21,888 nucleotides of DNA from a virus: the IMG/VR virus record IMGVR_UViG_3300028835_000354, positions 1 to 21,888 of that record; one strand, given 5' to 3'. The notes below the pieces were generated by a model. That model was not told the DNA's origin. It ran no database searches and worked only from the letters and a program-made list of their open reading frames with translations. The position numbers and the translations under genes were made by a program. Every line of letters starts with the position of its first letter. The stretch's first letter is position 1. This document shows positions 16,172 through 21,888 of this stretch, piece by piece.

Positions 16172-17794
16172 CTATAATATGTCTAACCCGCCCTTCTCTT
16201 TTGCTATTGCAAAGTCTTTAGCTGCTGACGCTGCTGCTGGTGCTGCATCAAGGGCTTGCTGAGTTAATTGTTGTTCTGCTTCTGCTTGCTGCATTTCCCT
16301 TACTTCCTCATCTGTTCTTAATGTTTCTGCAGGGAATCCTCTATTGTCAAAAATAAAATCTGCTAATTTAGATCCGTCGATCTTTGCCTTAATTTCTGGG
16401 AATAACTCGCTTAACGGCAATACTTCATTTAAAAGTCTTTGCATATCTAAGCTCTTAATTGCCTTTTGAGCCATTGTAGCTGGGCTTTGAAAGACGATCT
16501 TTAGTCTATTTAGATCAAAACCTTCTAGACCTTGAAACTCCTTACCCTCTTTCATTAGGTCTATTGTTCTCTCGATAAGCTTAGATAGCATTTCTTTTTG
16601 AAGTCTTTCTAGCATAGGATTCATAAGCCTAAGCATTTCGTCTCTTTTATCAGCAACTTCAAATGCTGTCTGTCTCTCCTTCTTAAATTCTTGCCTCAAG
16701 AAATCTACAAAGAAGCATCTCGAAATATGGTTTCTAGCGTCTTGAATTAATTGCAACATTAGAGATGGGACTCCTGTTACATTTAGCACGTGCGGGTCTT
16801 CAGTTCCCGGCTCTTTCCAAATCAATGATCTTGGGCCAAAGTCTACATCAGGTAAAAGTCCTTCATCTTCTGCTACAATAGGAGGTCCATTGCTTAGCTG
16901 AGCGTTAATTAATATCTCTTTAAGCATTTCATTCAACATTCTAATATCAGAGATACAAGTCATGGCTGGTGATCTTCCGTATCTTTCTCCTGCTATAGTT
17001 GACCACCTTGGAACAATATAAGGAAAACTGTCAAAACCGCCCTCTTCTAAAGGTGGTGCATCTATATCTTTTAACCAATAAAATGAAGCAAACTTTTTAT
17101 TGTTTTTAGTTTTGCGCTTCATATCCCTCTCTGTTCGTGGAAACACCGAATGCACTACTAGATAGTTTTCGGTCATTGGGACTTTATCTTTTAAAATCTC
17201 ATCTGGTATTTGTTTTTCTGGGAATCGCTGAAGTATTTGACGCTTAGTCATTCTTATGTCTCGATCCAGTGAGTCTACTTCTCCGTCTGCATTTTCATCA
17301 ATATAGCAATCTCCCAACGGAACACTTTTGTATGTAATAGCATTAGTCAACTGACTTCTAACCACAAACATAACTGAGGTTCCAAATGCTCCTACGTCTA
17401 AGAATGCTTCGTGTGTTGAAGTTCCAAAGCATGACTTTGGTAAACTAAATACCTTATAAATCCTATCTGTTATTTTTTCTAAAAGCTCCTTCTGATCTTT
17501 ATTTGGTCTGGCTACATCTTCTAATTGCAGGCCGAACCATCTGGAGCTTGATGATACTAATGATGATGCTAATCCGTTAGCTAGGGTATTATTGGCCCAC
17601 GGTGCAGTGCCGTCAAATTGTTCACAATATTTCTCTTCGCCTATCTCAGTATCTTCTTTTGATGGGTTTTCAAATGGAGAAGTGTCAGGCCTAACTAAAT
17701 CTTTAATATCCCTAAATAGGTCATCGAAATGTCTTCTTATCTGACGCTTTTGCTCGTTCTTTTCTTTTAAAATAGTTCTAGTACTTTTAGCCAT
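16172..17794 (-). CDS. Portal protein (podoviral head-tail connector family)
   Basis: The 540-aa portal forms the dodecameric ring for DNA entry and exit; T7 gp8 is 536 aa. It shows the Head-tail_con pattern (PF12236): basic N-terminal helix (EKNEQKRQIRRHFDDLFRDI, 11-30), QFDGTAPWANNTLANGLASS (59-78), SSRWFGLQL (83-91), STHEAFLDVGAFGTSVMFV (126-144), GERYGRSPAM (269-278) and ISDIRMLNEMLKEILINAQL (281-300). The C-terminus is Gln/Ala/Glu-rich (QQAEAEQQLTQQALDAAPAA), as expected for the barrel end. Its ATG overlaps the stop of the preceding gene (TAATG) with AAGG/AGGA purines upstream. Confidence 0.94.
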   Translation of the reverse strand: MAKSTRTILKEKNEQKRQIRRHFDDLFRDIKDLVRPDTSPFENPSKEDTEIGEEKYCEQFDGTAPWANNTLANGLASSLVSSSSRWFGLQLEDVARPNKDQKELLEKITDRIYKVFSLPKSCFGTSTHEAFLDVGAFGTSVMFVVRSQLTNAITYKSVPLGDCYIDENADGEVDSLDRDIRMTKRQILQRFPEKQIPDEILKDKVPMTENYLVVHSVFPRTERDMKRKTKNNKKFASFYWLKDIDAPPLEEGGFDSFPYIVPRWSTIAGERYGRSPAMTCISDIRMLNEMLKEILINAQLSNGPPIVAEDEGLLPDVDFGPRSLIWKEPGTEDPHVLNVTGVPSLMLQLIQDARNHISRCFFVDFLRQEFKKERQTAFEVADKRDEMLRLMNPMLERLQKEMLSKLIERTIDLMKEGKEFQGLEGFDLNRLKIVFQSPATMAQKAIKSLDMQRLLNEVLPLSELFPEIKAKIDGSKLADFIFDNRGFPAETLRTDEEVREMQQAEAEQQLTQQALDAAPAAASAAKDFAIAKEKGGLDIL

Positions 17795-18243
17795 TATCCT
17801 AACCTTCTTTTAAGCACGTTTGAGCTTCCTGTATTTGCGAGGGAACCTTCCCTCGGTAAACCACCACCTCTTACGATTGATCGTCTAACCGATGATGATA
17901 CACTGCCTTCTGCTCTTTGTTTCTCTTCTTCAAATGCCTTTCTCTCTGCAATAGCCTCATCTGTTCTAGATGACCTAGCACCTGCTGCTGATTCTGCCCT
18001 TCTTTGTTCTTCCCTTTGAACTTCCCTTGATAGTGTTCTGAATTGTTCTTGTGTAGCATCTGCTAAATTAAATCCGTTTTCTGTCTCTTCTCCAAATGGG
18101 CTTAGTCGAATGATTCTGTCAATTTCTCTTTCTGGTAATATTGGCCTAGCTCTTTCAAGCAAAACTCTAAACTGTTGGTTTAATTGCGTTTGAGCTTGCT
18201 GATCTGCTTGTGCTCGCCTCCTGTTGTTTCCTGAACTGCCCAT
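17794..18243 (-). CDS. Small Gln/Arg/Ser-rich protein before the portal (T7 gp7.3-position protein)
   Basis: A 149-aa hydrophilic protein of unknown function. It starts MGSSGNNRRRAQADQQAQTQ, has a central helical region (LNQQFRVLLERARPILPERE), and a very charged Gln/Arg/Glu stretch at ~80-120. The tail carries LPREGSLANTGSSNVLKRRLG. That C-terminal G-S-L...T-G-S...LG pattern recalls the tail of the Pro-rich gene upstream (18561-18902) and of small virion proteins near portals in other phages. T7 gp7.3, a tail assembly protein, occupies this place. The ATG at 18243 overlaps the upstream gene by 77 nt; no later Met is available, so the long overlap is real unless a GTG or TTG start is used. A GAGAGAAAG purine run precedes it. 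Confidence 0.75.
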   Translation of the reverse strand: MGSSGNNRRRAQADQQAQTQLNQQFRVLLERARPILPEREIDRIIRLSPFGEETENGFNLADATQEQFRTLSREVQREEQRRAESAAGARSSRTDEAIAERKAFEEEKQRAEGSVSSSVRRSIVRGGGLPREGSLANTGSSNVLKRRLG

Positions 18244-18595
18244 TTGTAAACTTTCTCTCTAATTTCTCCCAACTGTATTTGTAAATCTGCTTTCCTCCAT
18301 CTCTCTTCTCTCTTACCCAAGAAACATAGGGTAGGTAAAAAGGAATGCTCCAATAAAAAACTTCAAATGCATTTTTACCAACTGCCAGTCCAATGAACCA
18401 AGTGTCGTCGTCAACCACGCAAGCGAGTAACATATGGTCGGGCTTTGCGACACAAATTCCTTTTTTAGCAAAGAATAATATGTGTTGATCCAAAAGCTCT
18501 TGGTTTCCTTTATAGAATTTGACTGCCTCGATATATGCGTCATTATGTTCGTATAGTTCGTTATCCCAGTGTTTTTGACAATTGTCTTGATGCAT
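18167..18595 (-). CDS. WFI-LA-G / PxYLPxV family protein, second paralogue
   Basis: A 142-aa protein of unknown function, clearly related to the 114-aa gene at 18887-19231. Shared core: DTWFIGLAVGKNAFEVFYW (64-82) then PFYLPYVSWVREKR (85-98) and a final KLERKF (111-116). The first paralogue has AWFIFLAIGSNCFKIWYKQM, PYYLPNVAYYRPLR and RLEKFI. The core reads as beta-strands with aromatic side chains, without recognisable catalytic residues. This copy has an extra Ser-rich tail (ASTSRSASSNAIKPTV) encoded entirely within the overlap with the next gene. The start has GGAG about 9 nt upstream and overlaps the Pro-rich gene by 35 nt. In position it matches T7 gene 7, between 6.7 and 7.3, but homology is not shown. 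Confidence 0.8.
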   Translation of the reverse strand: MHQDNCQKHWDNELYEHNDAYIEAVKFYKGNQELLDQHILFFAKKGICVAKPDHMLLACVVDDDTWFIGLAVGKNAFEVFYWSIPFYLPYVSWVREKRDGGKQIYKYSWEKLERKFTNGQFRKQQEASTSRSASSNAIKPTV

Positions 18596-18902
18596 CCGTT
18601 GAAGCTCCGCTTGCTGTTAAACCTAATGAACCAGTCAATCTGGTTGTATCTTTGCTCTGTATTGTTCTGTTTCTAGCTAATACGTTTAGTCTGGTATTTG
18701 CTCTAAATGCTTCTTTCTCTGCCTCGGTAGGTGCTATTTCACTAATCTCTGTTCCTATTGGCAGTGGTGTTGGTTCTGGAGCTACTACTGGTGGCGGGGG
18801 TAATTCTGGTGGCGGGGGTGGTGCTTGAACAGCCGTGCTTCCACCGCCTCCTAATTCACATAGTAGTGTAAATTTAAAAAATTTTTTTATTTCTTTGAAC
18901 AT
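18561..18902 (-). CDS. Proline-rich small virion-type protein (T7 gp6.7-position)
   Basis: A 113-aa protein with a basic/aromatic N-terminus (MFKEIKKFFKFTLLCELGGG), a polyproline stretch at ~28-48 (PPPPPELPPPP and VVAPEPTPLP), a helical charged middle (TEAEKEAFRANTRLNVLARN), and a C-terminal TRLTGSLGLTASG...LSKTLG tail. The G-S-L-G-L-T-x-S-G...LG ending is common in small head/tail proteins encoded near phage portals. It is also echoed at the end of the 149-aa gene (GSLANTGSS...RRLG). T7 gp6.7 sits at the comparable place and enters the virion. The Cys at 15 lacks a lipobox, so it is not called a lipoprotein. It overlaps its neighbours by 16 and 35 nt. Confidence 0.75.
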   Translation of the reverse strand: MFKEIKKFFKFTLLCELGGGGSTAVQAPPPPPELPPPPVVAPEPTPLPIGTEISEIAPTEAEKEAFRANTRLNVLARNRTIQSKDTTRLTGSLGLTASGASTDASRQLSKTLG

Positions 18903-19231
18903 ATAAATTTCTCTAGTCGCTTCATTGGTATAATATGCAATCTATCCCTTCCCCTTAGCGGCCTGTAGTATGCTACGTTGGGCAAGTAATATGGCATTTG
19001 CTTGTACCAAATCTTAAAACAATTTGAGCCTATAGCAAGAAAAATAAACCAAGCCTTGACAGGATGGTTAATTCTCTTTGCCCATATCATAGAGCTTGGA
19101 GTCTTTACCACATAATGGTTGCCCATGTATATTTCATATTGCTCTCGATAGTTTAAACCCTGTGATTCTACGAGTTCTTTTGCCTTAGGAAATATATCTC
19201 TATCACATAACTCTTCTTGGTCTATTTGCAT
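18887..19231 (-). CDS. WFI-LA-G / PxYLPxV family protein, first paralogue
   Basis: A 114-aa protein I cannot assign to a named family. Residues 39-53 (HYVVKTPSSMIWAKR) and 60-90 (AWFIFLAIGSNCFKIWYKQM, PYYLPNVAYYR) align with the 142-aa protein at 18167-18595, and both end in R/K-L-E-[KR]. The pair therefore arose by duplication, then diverged strongly. The sequence is rich in Trp, Tyr and Phe and looks like a compact beta-rich fold. There is no signal peptide. It overlaps the terminase end by 29 nt and the Pro-rich gene by 16 nt. The upstream purines (GAGACAGAAG) make a mediocre ribosome site. Its place between terminase and portal suggests a head- or tail-assembly role. Confidence 0.8.
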   Translation of the reverse strand: MQIDQEELCDRDIFPKAKELVESQGLNYREQYEIYMGNHYVVKTPSSMIWAKRINHPVKAWFIFLAIGSNCFKIWYKQMPYYLPNVAYYRPLRGRDRLHIIPMKRLEKFICSKK

Positions 19232-20519
19232 ACTTCTGTCTCGTAGTTTCTTTTTTTCTTTCTTTGAAAGACATAGCTAAAGTCCTCATTGCGTCTGCTG
19301 CATGTGATGACCAGTCATGTGTTGGGTTATTTGAGTACACTTGCCTTTCTTCATTCCAAGCTTTTGAATATGACTTTAATGCTTTAATACCTAAGTCGCA
19401 TCTTCTATAATCGAACCAACATCTTGATAGTAAGTCTCTTACGGCTTCTATGCCGTGTGCTACACCTTCTTTTGGTAGGACTTTAAACTTAATTCCTTTT
19501 AATCTTGCATGGTCCTTAAGCTTTCTTCCGGTTTGAACGCTTCCTGATCCAGCATCCCAAGGGGCAAAGTGAGTTCCGTAATTGTAATTTTTTTGTTTAA
19601 GTATTTTTGCGTAGAACTCAATGCCTTCACCGCTGTTTTCGTAATAATCAATTAACCTAATCTCCTGACCCCATCTTTGGTAGAACCATATACTTGTAGC
19701 GTCACCGTATCCAAAGTCCCATGCTGTATGGACTTCAAGTCTTGTATCGTAAGGCACATTAGTTATTCTCTGCTCTTTTGTCGCTGTTCTCATTTGAGGG
19801 CCATAATAAGCACCTTGAATTGGTGACTTGAAAGAACAGAAGAACTCTTGCTGAAATAATGCCTCATCGCCTAATGCTTCTCTAGATTCCCTCAATTTTT
19901 CTTTTGTAAGTACTTTACAGTCTTTTGATGTTAGCCATGAGCAATACCAATCTTTTTCTTTTTGGGACTTAAGCATTAAATCATATGCGTGGTTTTCTCC
20001 ACGAGGTGTAAAAATAAAGTTAGCCCACCCATCATTCTCTGCGAGGATAGGGACAATGAGCTTCCAAACCTGCTCACTCATAAGCGAATACTCAGAGAAG
20101 ACTACACCTACTGGATTTGCACCTACTAGTCTGTCTGGGTCATCAGCACCCATTATTTGTATAATGCTTCCGTTGCGCATGTTAATACGCATCTCATTAC
20201 CAATTTTTCTTTCAACTAAAGCTTCTGGTGCATAATCAATAAACTTAACCCCCGGACTTCTTGTGCCGTCAGCTCTTAGTGTACCACCCGTAACACCATT
20301 CCATAAAATCTTTTTACCTTGATTGAGGAACGGATATATAAGCCAATATAGCCCAACTCTAAGTTGTGACTGTAATACGGTCTGATTAAATACTGTTAAA
20401 TCTTTTCCGTGTCGTCGAGGCCAAACCATTACGGCTCTCTTGCCTCCTTTTTGCATATAATCCCAGTAGCCTCTTTGATAAACTCTGGGTGTGAATCCGT
20501 GCGCTGGTAGTTGTATCAT
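19203..20519 (-). CDS. terL: Terminase large subunit (packaging ATPase and nuclease)
   Basis: The 438-aa motor that packages and cuts phage DNA. The N-terminal ATPase has a deviant Walker A, WPRRHGKD (33-40, Lys39), and a Walker B with catalytic glutamate, VGVVFSEYS (137-145, Glu143). A TPRGENHAYD segment (171-180) fits the coupling motif. The C-terminal RNase H-like nuclease shows three acidic sites: WDFGYGDATS (Asp268), WDAGSG (Asp322) and SSHAADAMR (Asp409). The length is typical of compact phage terminases (T7 gp19 is 586 aa). The ATG immediately follows the stop of the preceding small gene. In T7 the terminase lies after the fibre; here it precedes the portal. The strategy (headful, cos or terminal repeats) cannot be read from this sequence. 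Confidence 0.96.
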   Translation of the reverse strand: MIQLPAHGFTPRVYQRGYWDYMQKGGKRAVMVWPRRHGKDLTVFNQTVLQSQLRVGLYWLIYPFLNQGKKILWNGVTGGTLRADGTRSPGVKFIDYAPEALVERKIGNEMRINMRNGSIIQIMGADDPDRLVGANPVGVVFSEYSLMSEQVWKLIVPILAENDGWANFIFTPRGENHAYDLMLKSQKEKDWYCSWLTSKDCKVLTKEKLRESREALGDEALFQQEFFCSFKSPIQGAYYGPQMRTATKEQRITNVPYDTRLEVHTAWDFGYGDATSIWFYQRWGQEIRLIDYYENSGEGIEFYAKILKQKNYNYGTHFAPWDAGSGSVQTGRKLKDHARLKGIKFKVLPKEGVAHGIEAVRDLLSRCWFDYRRCDLGIKALKSYSKAWNEERQVYSNNPTHDWSSHAADAMRTLAMSFKERKKETTRQKYANRPRRVM

Positions 20520-20672
20520 TTATTTAGCTGGGTCTAACTGTATCTCTAATTTGACCGTCAATGGGTTAGATTTGCCGTATATGACGTTTTTACGCGGGTA
20601 GGGTATATTGGTATTCTTTTTAACATTCGGGTTTAATACGAGGATTTTATTAGGTTTTAATTTTTTGTTCAT
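20520..20672 (-). CDS. Small basic hypothetical protein upstream of terminase
   Basis: A 50-aa Lys/Asn-rich protein (MNKKLKPNKILVLNPNVKKN, later NPLTVKLEIQLDPAK), function unknown. I chose the ATG at 20672. The longer option at 20708 adds 12 residues lying wholly inside the upstream gene and out of frame with it. Neither start has a strong Shine-Dalgarno site. Its stop codon directly abuts the terminase ATG, so it may serve partly for translational coupling. It could be a minor gene or a spurious frame, but coding would fill an otherwise empty 130-nt gap. Confidence 0.5.
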   Translation of the reverse strand: MNKKLKPNKILVLNPNVKKNTNIPYPRKNVIYGKSNPLTVKLEIQLDPAK

Positions 20673-20922
20673 TTTCGTACTTTTTGAAGTTAGACATGAT
20701 ATCCACATCTTCTCTCATTTTAACACGAACATTTTTTATTTTCAATAAATTACACTGATGAGTAAAATCTCTTGCTGCTGTAAACATATATTGATCTTTA
20801 TCCATTCTTCTGAATAACATGCCGTGTGCATATTTCTTTCCTTTAATTTCTGCAACAGACAACCACATTGGTTCACCTGTACTGCTATTATGCCCTACTC
20901 CGTATTTAACTTGTATATTCAT
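20650..20922 (-). CDS. Hypothetical 90-aa protein between small and large terminase
   Basis: I do not recognise this protein. The first half has alternating polar/hydrophobic residues suggesting a small beta-sheet (MNIQVKYGVGHNSSTGEPMW, then LSVAEIKGKKYAHGMLFRRM). The second half is charged with Lys/Arg (KIKNVRVKMREDVD). There are no membrane helices and no catalytic motif. GAGG lies upstream of the ATG at a slightly long spacing, and the gap to the preceding gene's stop is only 2 nt, so it belongs to the packaging operon. A DNA-packaging accessory role is possible from context only. Confidence 0.7.
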   Translation of the reverse strand: MNIQVKYGVGHNSSTGEPMWLSVAEIKGKKYAHGMLFRRMDKDQYMFTAARDFTHQCNLLKIKNVRVKMREDVDIMSNFKKYENEQKIKT

Positions 20923-20924
20923 AA

Positions 20925-21461
20925 TTAATCATCATCCTCTAAAAATTCGAATTCATCATACTCTTCGTCATTAATCTCAGGTAATACCTCAGTATCTTCG
21001 CCTTCCTCATAGCTATACTGCTTAATCTCAACAGAGACGTTCGATTTATTTTCCTCGTCCATATCGCTACTACGATACTGTGGAGCTTCATACTTAGCCA
21101 GTTCCTTGTGAATAGCTAGTCTCTGACCAGCATTTAATACGAATTCACCTTTCTTATCCTTTTCATTAACCATATCCATCATTGACTTAATAGATGAATA
21201 TCCGATCTCATGCGCGTATTTCTTAATCTCCCTACGAATATCGGCAGCGTTCTTAGGGGTAAATTCGTCGTCCTCTTCCTTTTTAGCCTCAGCCTGTTTT
21301 TTCTTGGACAGGTATTCTATACCATGTTTTTTACAAAAGTCACGCTTAAGCTTAGACATATACCCTGCTTTTAATACAGGTTTATCTAAACTGGCCAAAT
21401 GTTGCTCTTCCTCTTCAGAAAGCTTAAAATCATCAAGCGTTATCTTCTTTTCGTCCGTCAT
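20925..21461 (-). CDS. Probable terminase small subunit
   Basis: A 178-aa, highly charged helical protein. The N-terminal part (~1-75) is Lys/Glu-rich and could include the DNA-binding region. The middle (NAADIRREIKKYAHEIGYSS, then SIKSMMDMVNEKDKKGEF and AGQRLAIHKELAKYEAPQYR) has the 'helix, R-L-x-x-x-x-x-L-x-x-Y-x-x-P-x' pattern that ends the oligomerisation core of many small terminases. The C-terminus is strongly acidic (EEYDEFEFLEDDD), again common in TerS. It lies two small genes upstream of the large terminase. The assignment is by pattern and context. The ATG at 21461 overlaps the upstream gene by 29 nt without a clear Shine-Dalgarno site. Confidence 0.6.
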   Translation of the reverse strand: MTDEKKITLDDFKLSEEEEQHLASLDKPVLKAGYMSKLKRDFCKKHGIEYLSKKKQAEAKKEEDDEFTPKNAADIRREIKKYAHEIGYSSIKSMMDMVNEKDKKGEFVLNAGQRLAIHKELAKYEAPQYRSSDMDEENKSNVSVEIKQYSYEEGEDTEVLPEINDEEYDEFEFLEDDD

Positions 21462-21696
21462 CTAATACTGGTGGTTTAGGCTTTGCCTGTTCTCTAATTC
21501 TTGCGAGTAGTCTACTTTCTGCATCCTTACAAAGCTGCCAGCCGTGTAATACAAGCGTAGCCTCGTAAACCTCATCACATTTAATATTAACCTCTCCTTT
21601 AATAAGGTTAATCTTGTTTCCTATTGATATTTTAAAACCAAGCGCATCTGCTTTAGCCTTTAGCTCCATTACGTCCTTATAGTTCTTTACACTCAT
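21433..21696 (-). CDS. Hypothetical 87-aa protein
   Basis: Unknown function. It begins MSVKNYKDVMELKAKADALG, continues through a likely beta region (FKISIGNKINLIKGEVNIKC), then a helix with HGWQLCKDAESRLLARIREQ, and ends in a Pro/Lys/Asp tail. There are two Cys and no membrane segment. The start has a strong ribosome site (GAGGAAGGT about 9 nt upstream). It starts 2 nt after the stop of the 56-aa gene and overlaps the probable small terminase by 29 nt. Confidence 0.75.
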   Translation of the reverse strand: MSVKNYKDVMELKAKADALGFKISIGNKINLIKGEVNIKCDEVYEATLVLHGWQLCKDAESRLLARIREQAKPKPPVLDDGRKEDNA

Positions 21697-21698
21697 AA

Positions 21699-21869
21699 TT
21701 AATTACCTTCCTCACATTCATTCCAAAAATCCGCAACACTGTGCGCCTGTTCACTACTTAATCCTATAATAACTGGTTCTAGGTTATTATCTGCATCACA
21801 TATGCAACACTCTGGTTCCTTTTCCCAATAACCACTTTCAACAGGTATAGGCATCATTACAAAAACCAT
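21699..21869 (-). CDS. Small Cys-containing hypothetical protein (56 aa)
   Basis: A complete short frame with ATG at 21869 and TAA at 21701-21699. It reads MVFVMMPIPVESGYWEKEPE, then CCICDADNNLEPVIIGLSSE, ending in a helix with WNECEEGN. AGGAAG lies about 6 nt before the ATG, a good ribosome site, and the next gene starts 2 nt after its stop. This spacing and site support it as a real gene despite its size. The CCIC and final Cys give four cysteines, enough to bind a metal in principle, but no known zinc-finger spacing is evident. Starts at codons 5 or 6 cannot be excluded. It fills nearly all of the right end of the window. Confidence 0.6.
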   Translation of the reverse strand: MVFVMMPIPVESGYWEKEPECCICDADNNLEPVIIGLSSEQAHSVADFWNECEEGN

Positions 21870-21888
21870 AAATCTTCCTATTGCTTGT

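Noticed and set aside
16150-16185. ATTATAGGATG on the minus strand near the portal stop, similar to the promoter core
   Set aside because: It is made of the portal's last codons and the next start codon, and only the TATAGG core matches.
17794-18243. A clean AGGAGG inside the 149-aa gene as evidence for a later start
   Set aside because: No in-frame ATG, GTG or TTG follows at a usable distance.
18313-18543. 76-aa minus-strand frame inside the 142-aa gene
   Set aside because: The host frame is supported by its paralogue; this one has no homologous counterpart in the other copy.
18561-18902. Possible lipoprotein signal (FTLLC) in the Pro-rich protein
   Set aside because: The residue before Cys is Leu, not Gly/Ala/Ser, and the N-terminal hydrophobic stretch is too short and too charged for a signal peptide.
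1-21888. CRISPR array, tRNA genes, IS elements, att sites, defence or toxin genes
   Set aside because: No regularly spaced repeats, cloverleaf sequences, transposase motifs or integrase were seen; almost all of the sequence is accounted for by virion and packaging genes.

Overview
The window is a 21.9-kb piece of a tailed-phage genome. All genes lie on the minus strand, so transcription runs from 21888 down to 1. It holds the packaging, head, short-tail and tail-fibre module of a podovirus with a T7-like virion. The DNA is AT-rich, genes are packed tightly (mostly 0-4 nt gaps or short overlaps), and several starts have Shine-Dalgarno sites. A lytic phage of a Gram-negative, probably proteobacterial and possibly aquatic, host fits best, but the host cannot be named from this sequence. 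No integrase, lysis, replication, tRNA, IS or CRISPR feature is visible.

Layout in transcription order. (1) 21869-20520: small genes of unknown function plus a candidate small terminase. (2) 20519-19203: large terminase. (3) 19231-17794: four small overlapping genes. Two of them are diverged paralogues (114 and 142 aa) sharing a WFIxLAxGxNxF...PxYLPxV core. Each is followed by a low-complexity protein with an LG-ending tail, so the stretch looks like a duplicated two-gene cassette. (4) 17794-14871: portal, a small Lys-rich/Bbp19-like protein, scaffold. (5) 14870-13105: major capsid protein and a probable head-decoration protein. This unit is preceded by a terminator-like hairpin and a T7-RNA-polymerase-like promoter candidate, and followed by a C(UUCG)G hairpin. 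(6) 13104-10022: tail adaptor (T7 gp11-like) and nozzle (gp12-like, with an inserted FCCH-like domain). (7) 10018-2278: three ejection proteins in the T7 gp14-gp15-gp16 order and size ratio. (8) 2236-911: a tail fibre joining a T7 gp17-type N-terminus to a collar domain and a HxH-rich tip. (9) 911-1: two small unknowns and a gene running off the left edge.

How it works together: the terminase fills a prohead built by portal, scaffold and capsid; adaptor and nozzle close the head and form the short tail; the three internal proteins are ejected to make a DNA conduit; the fibre binds the host. Two points set it apart from T7. The terminase genes lie upstream of the portal, where T7 has its terminase after the fibre. 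The capsid belongs to the Gp13-like family, not the T7 gp10 type. Products were assigned by recognising motifs by eye, without database searches.
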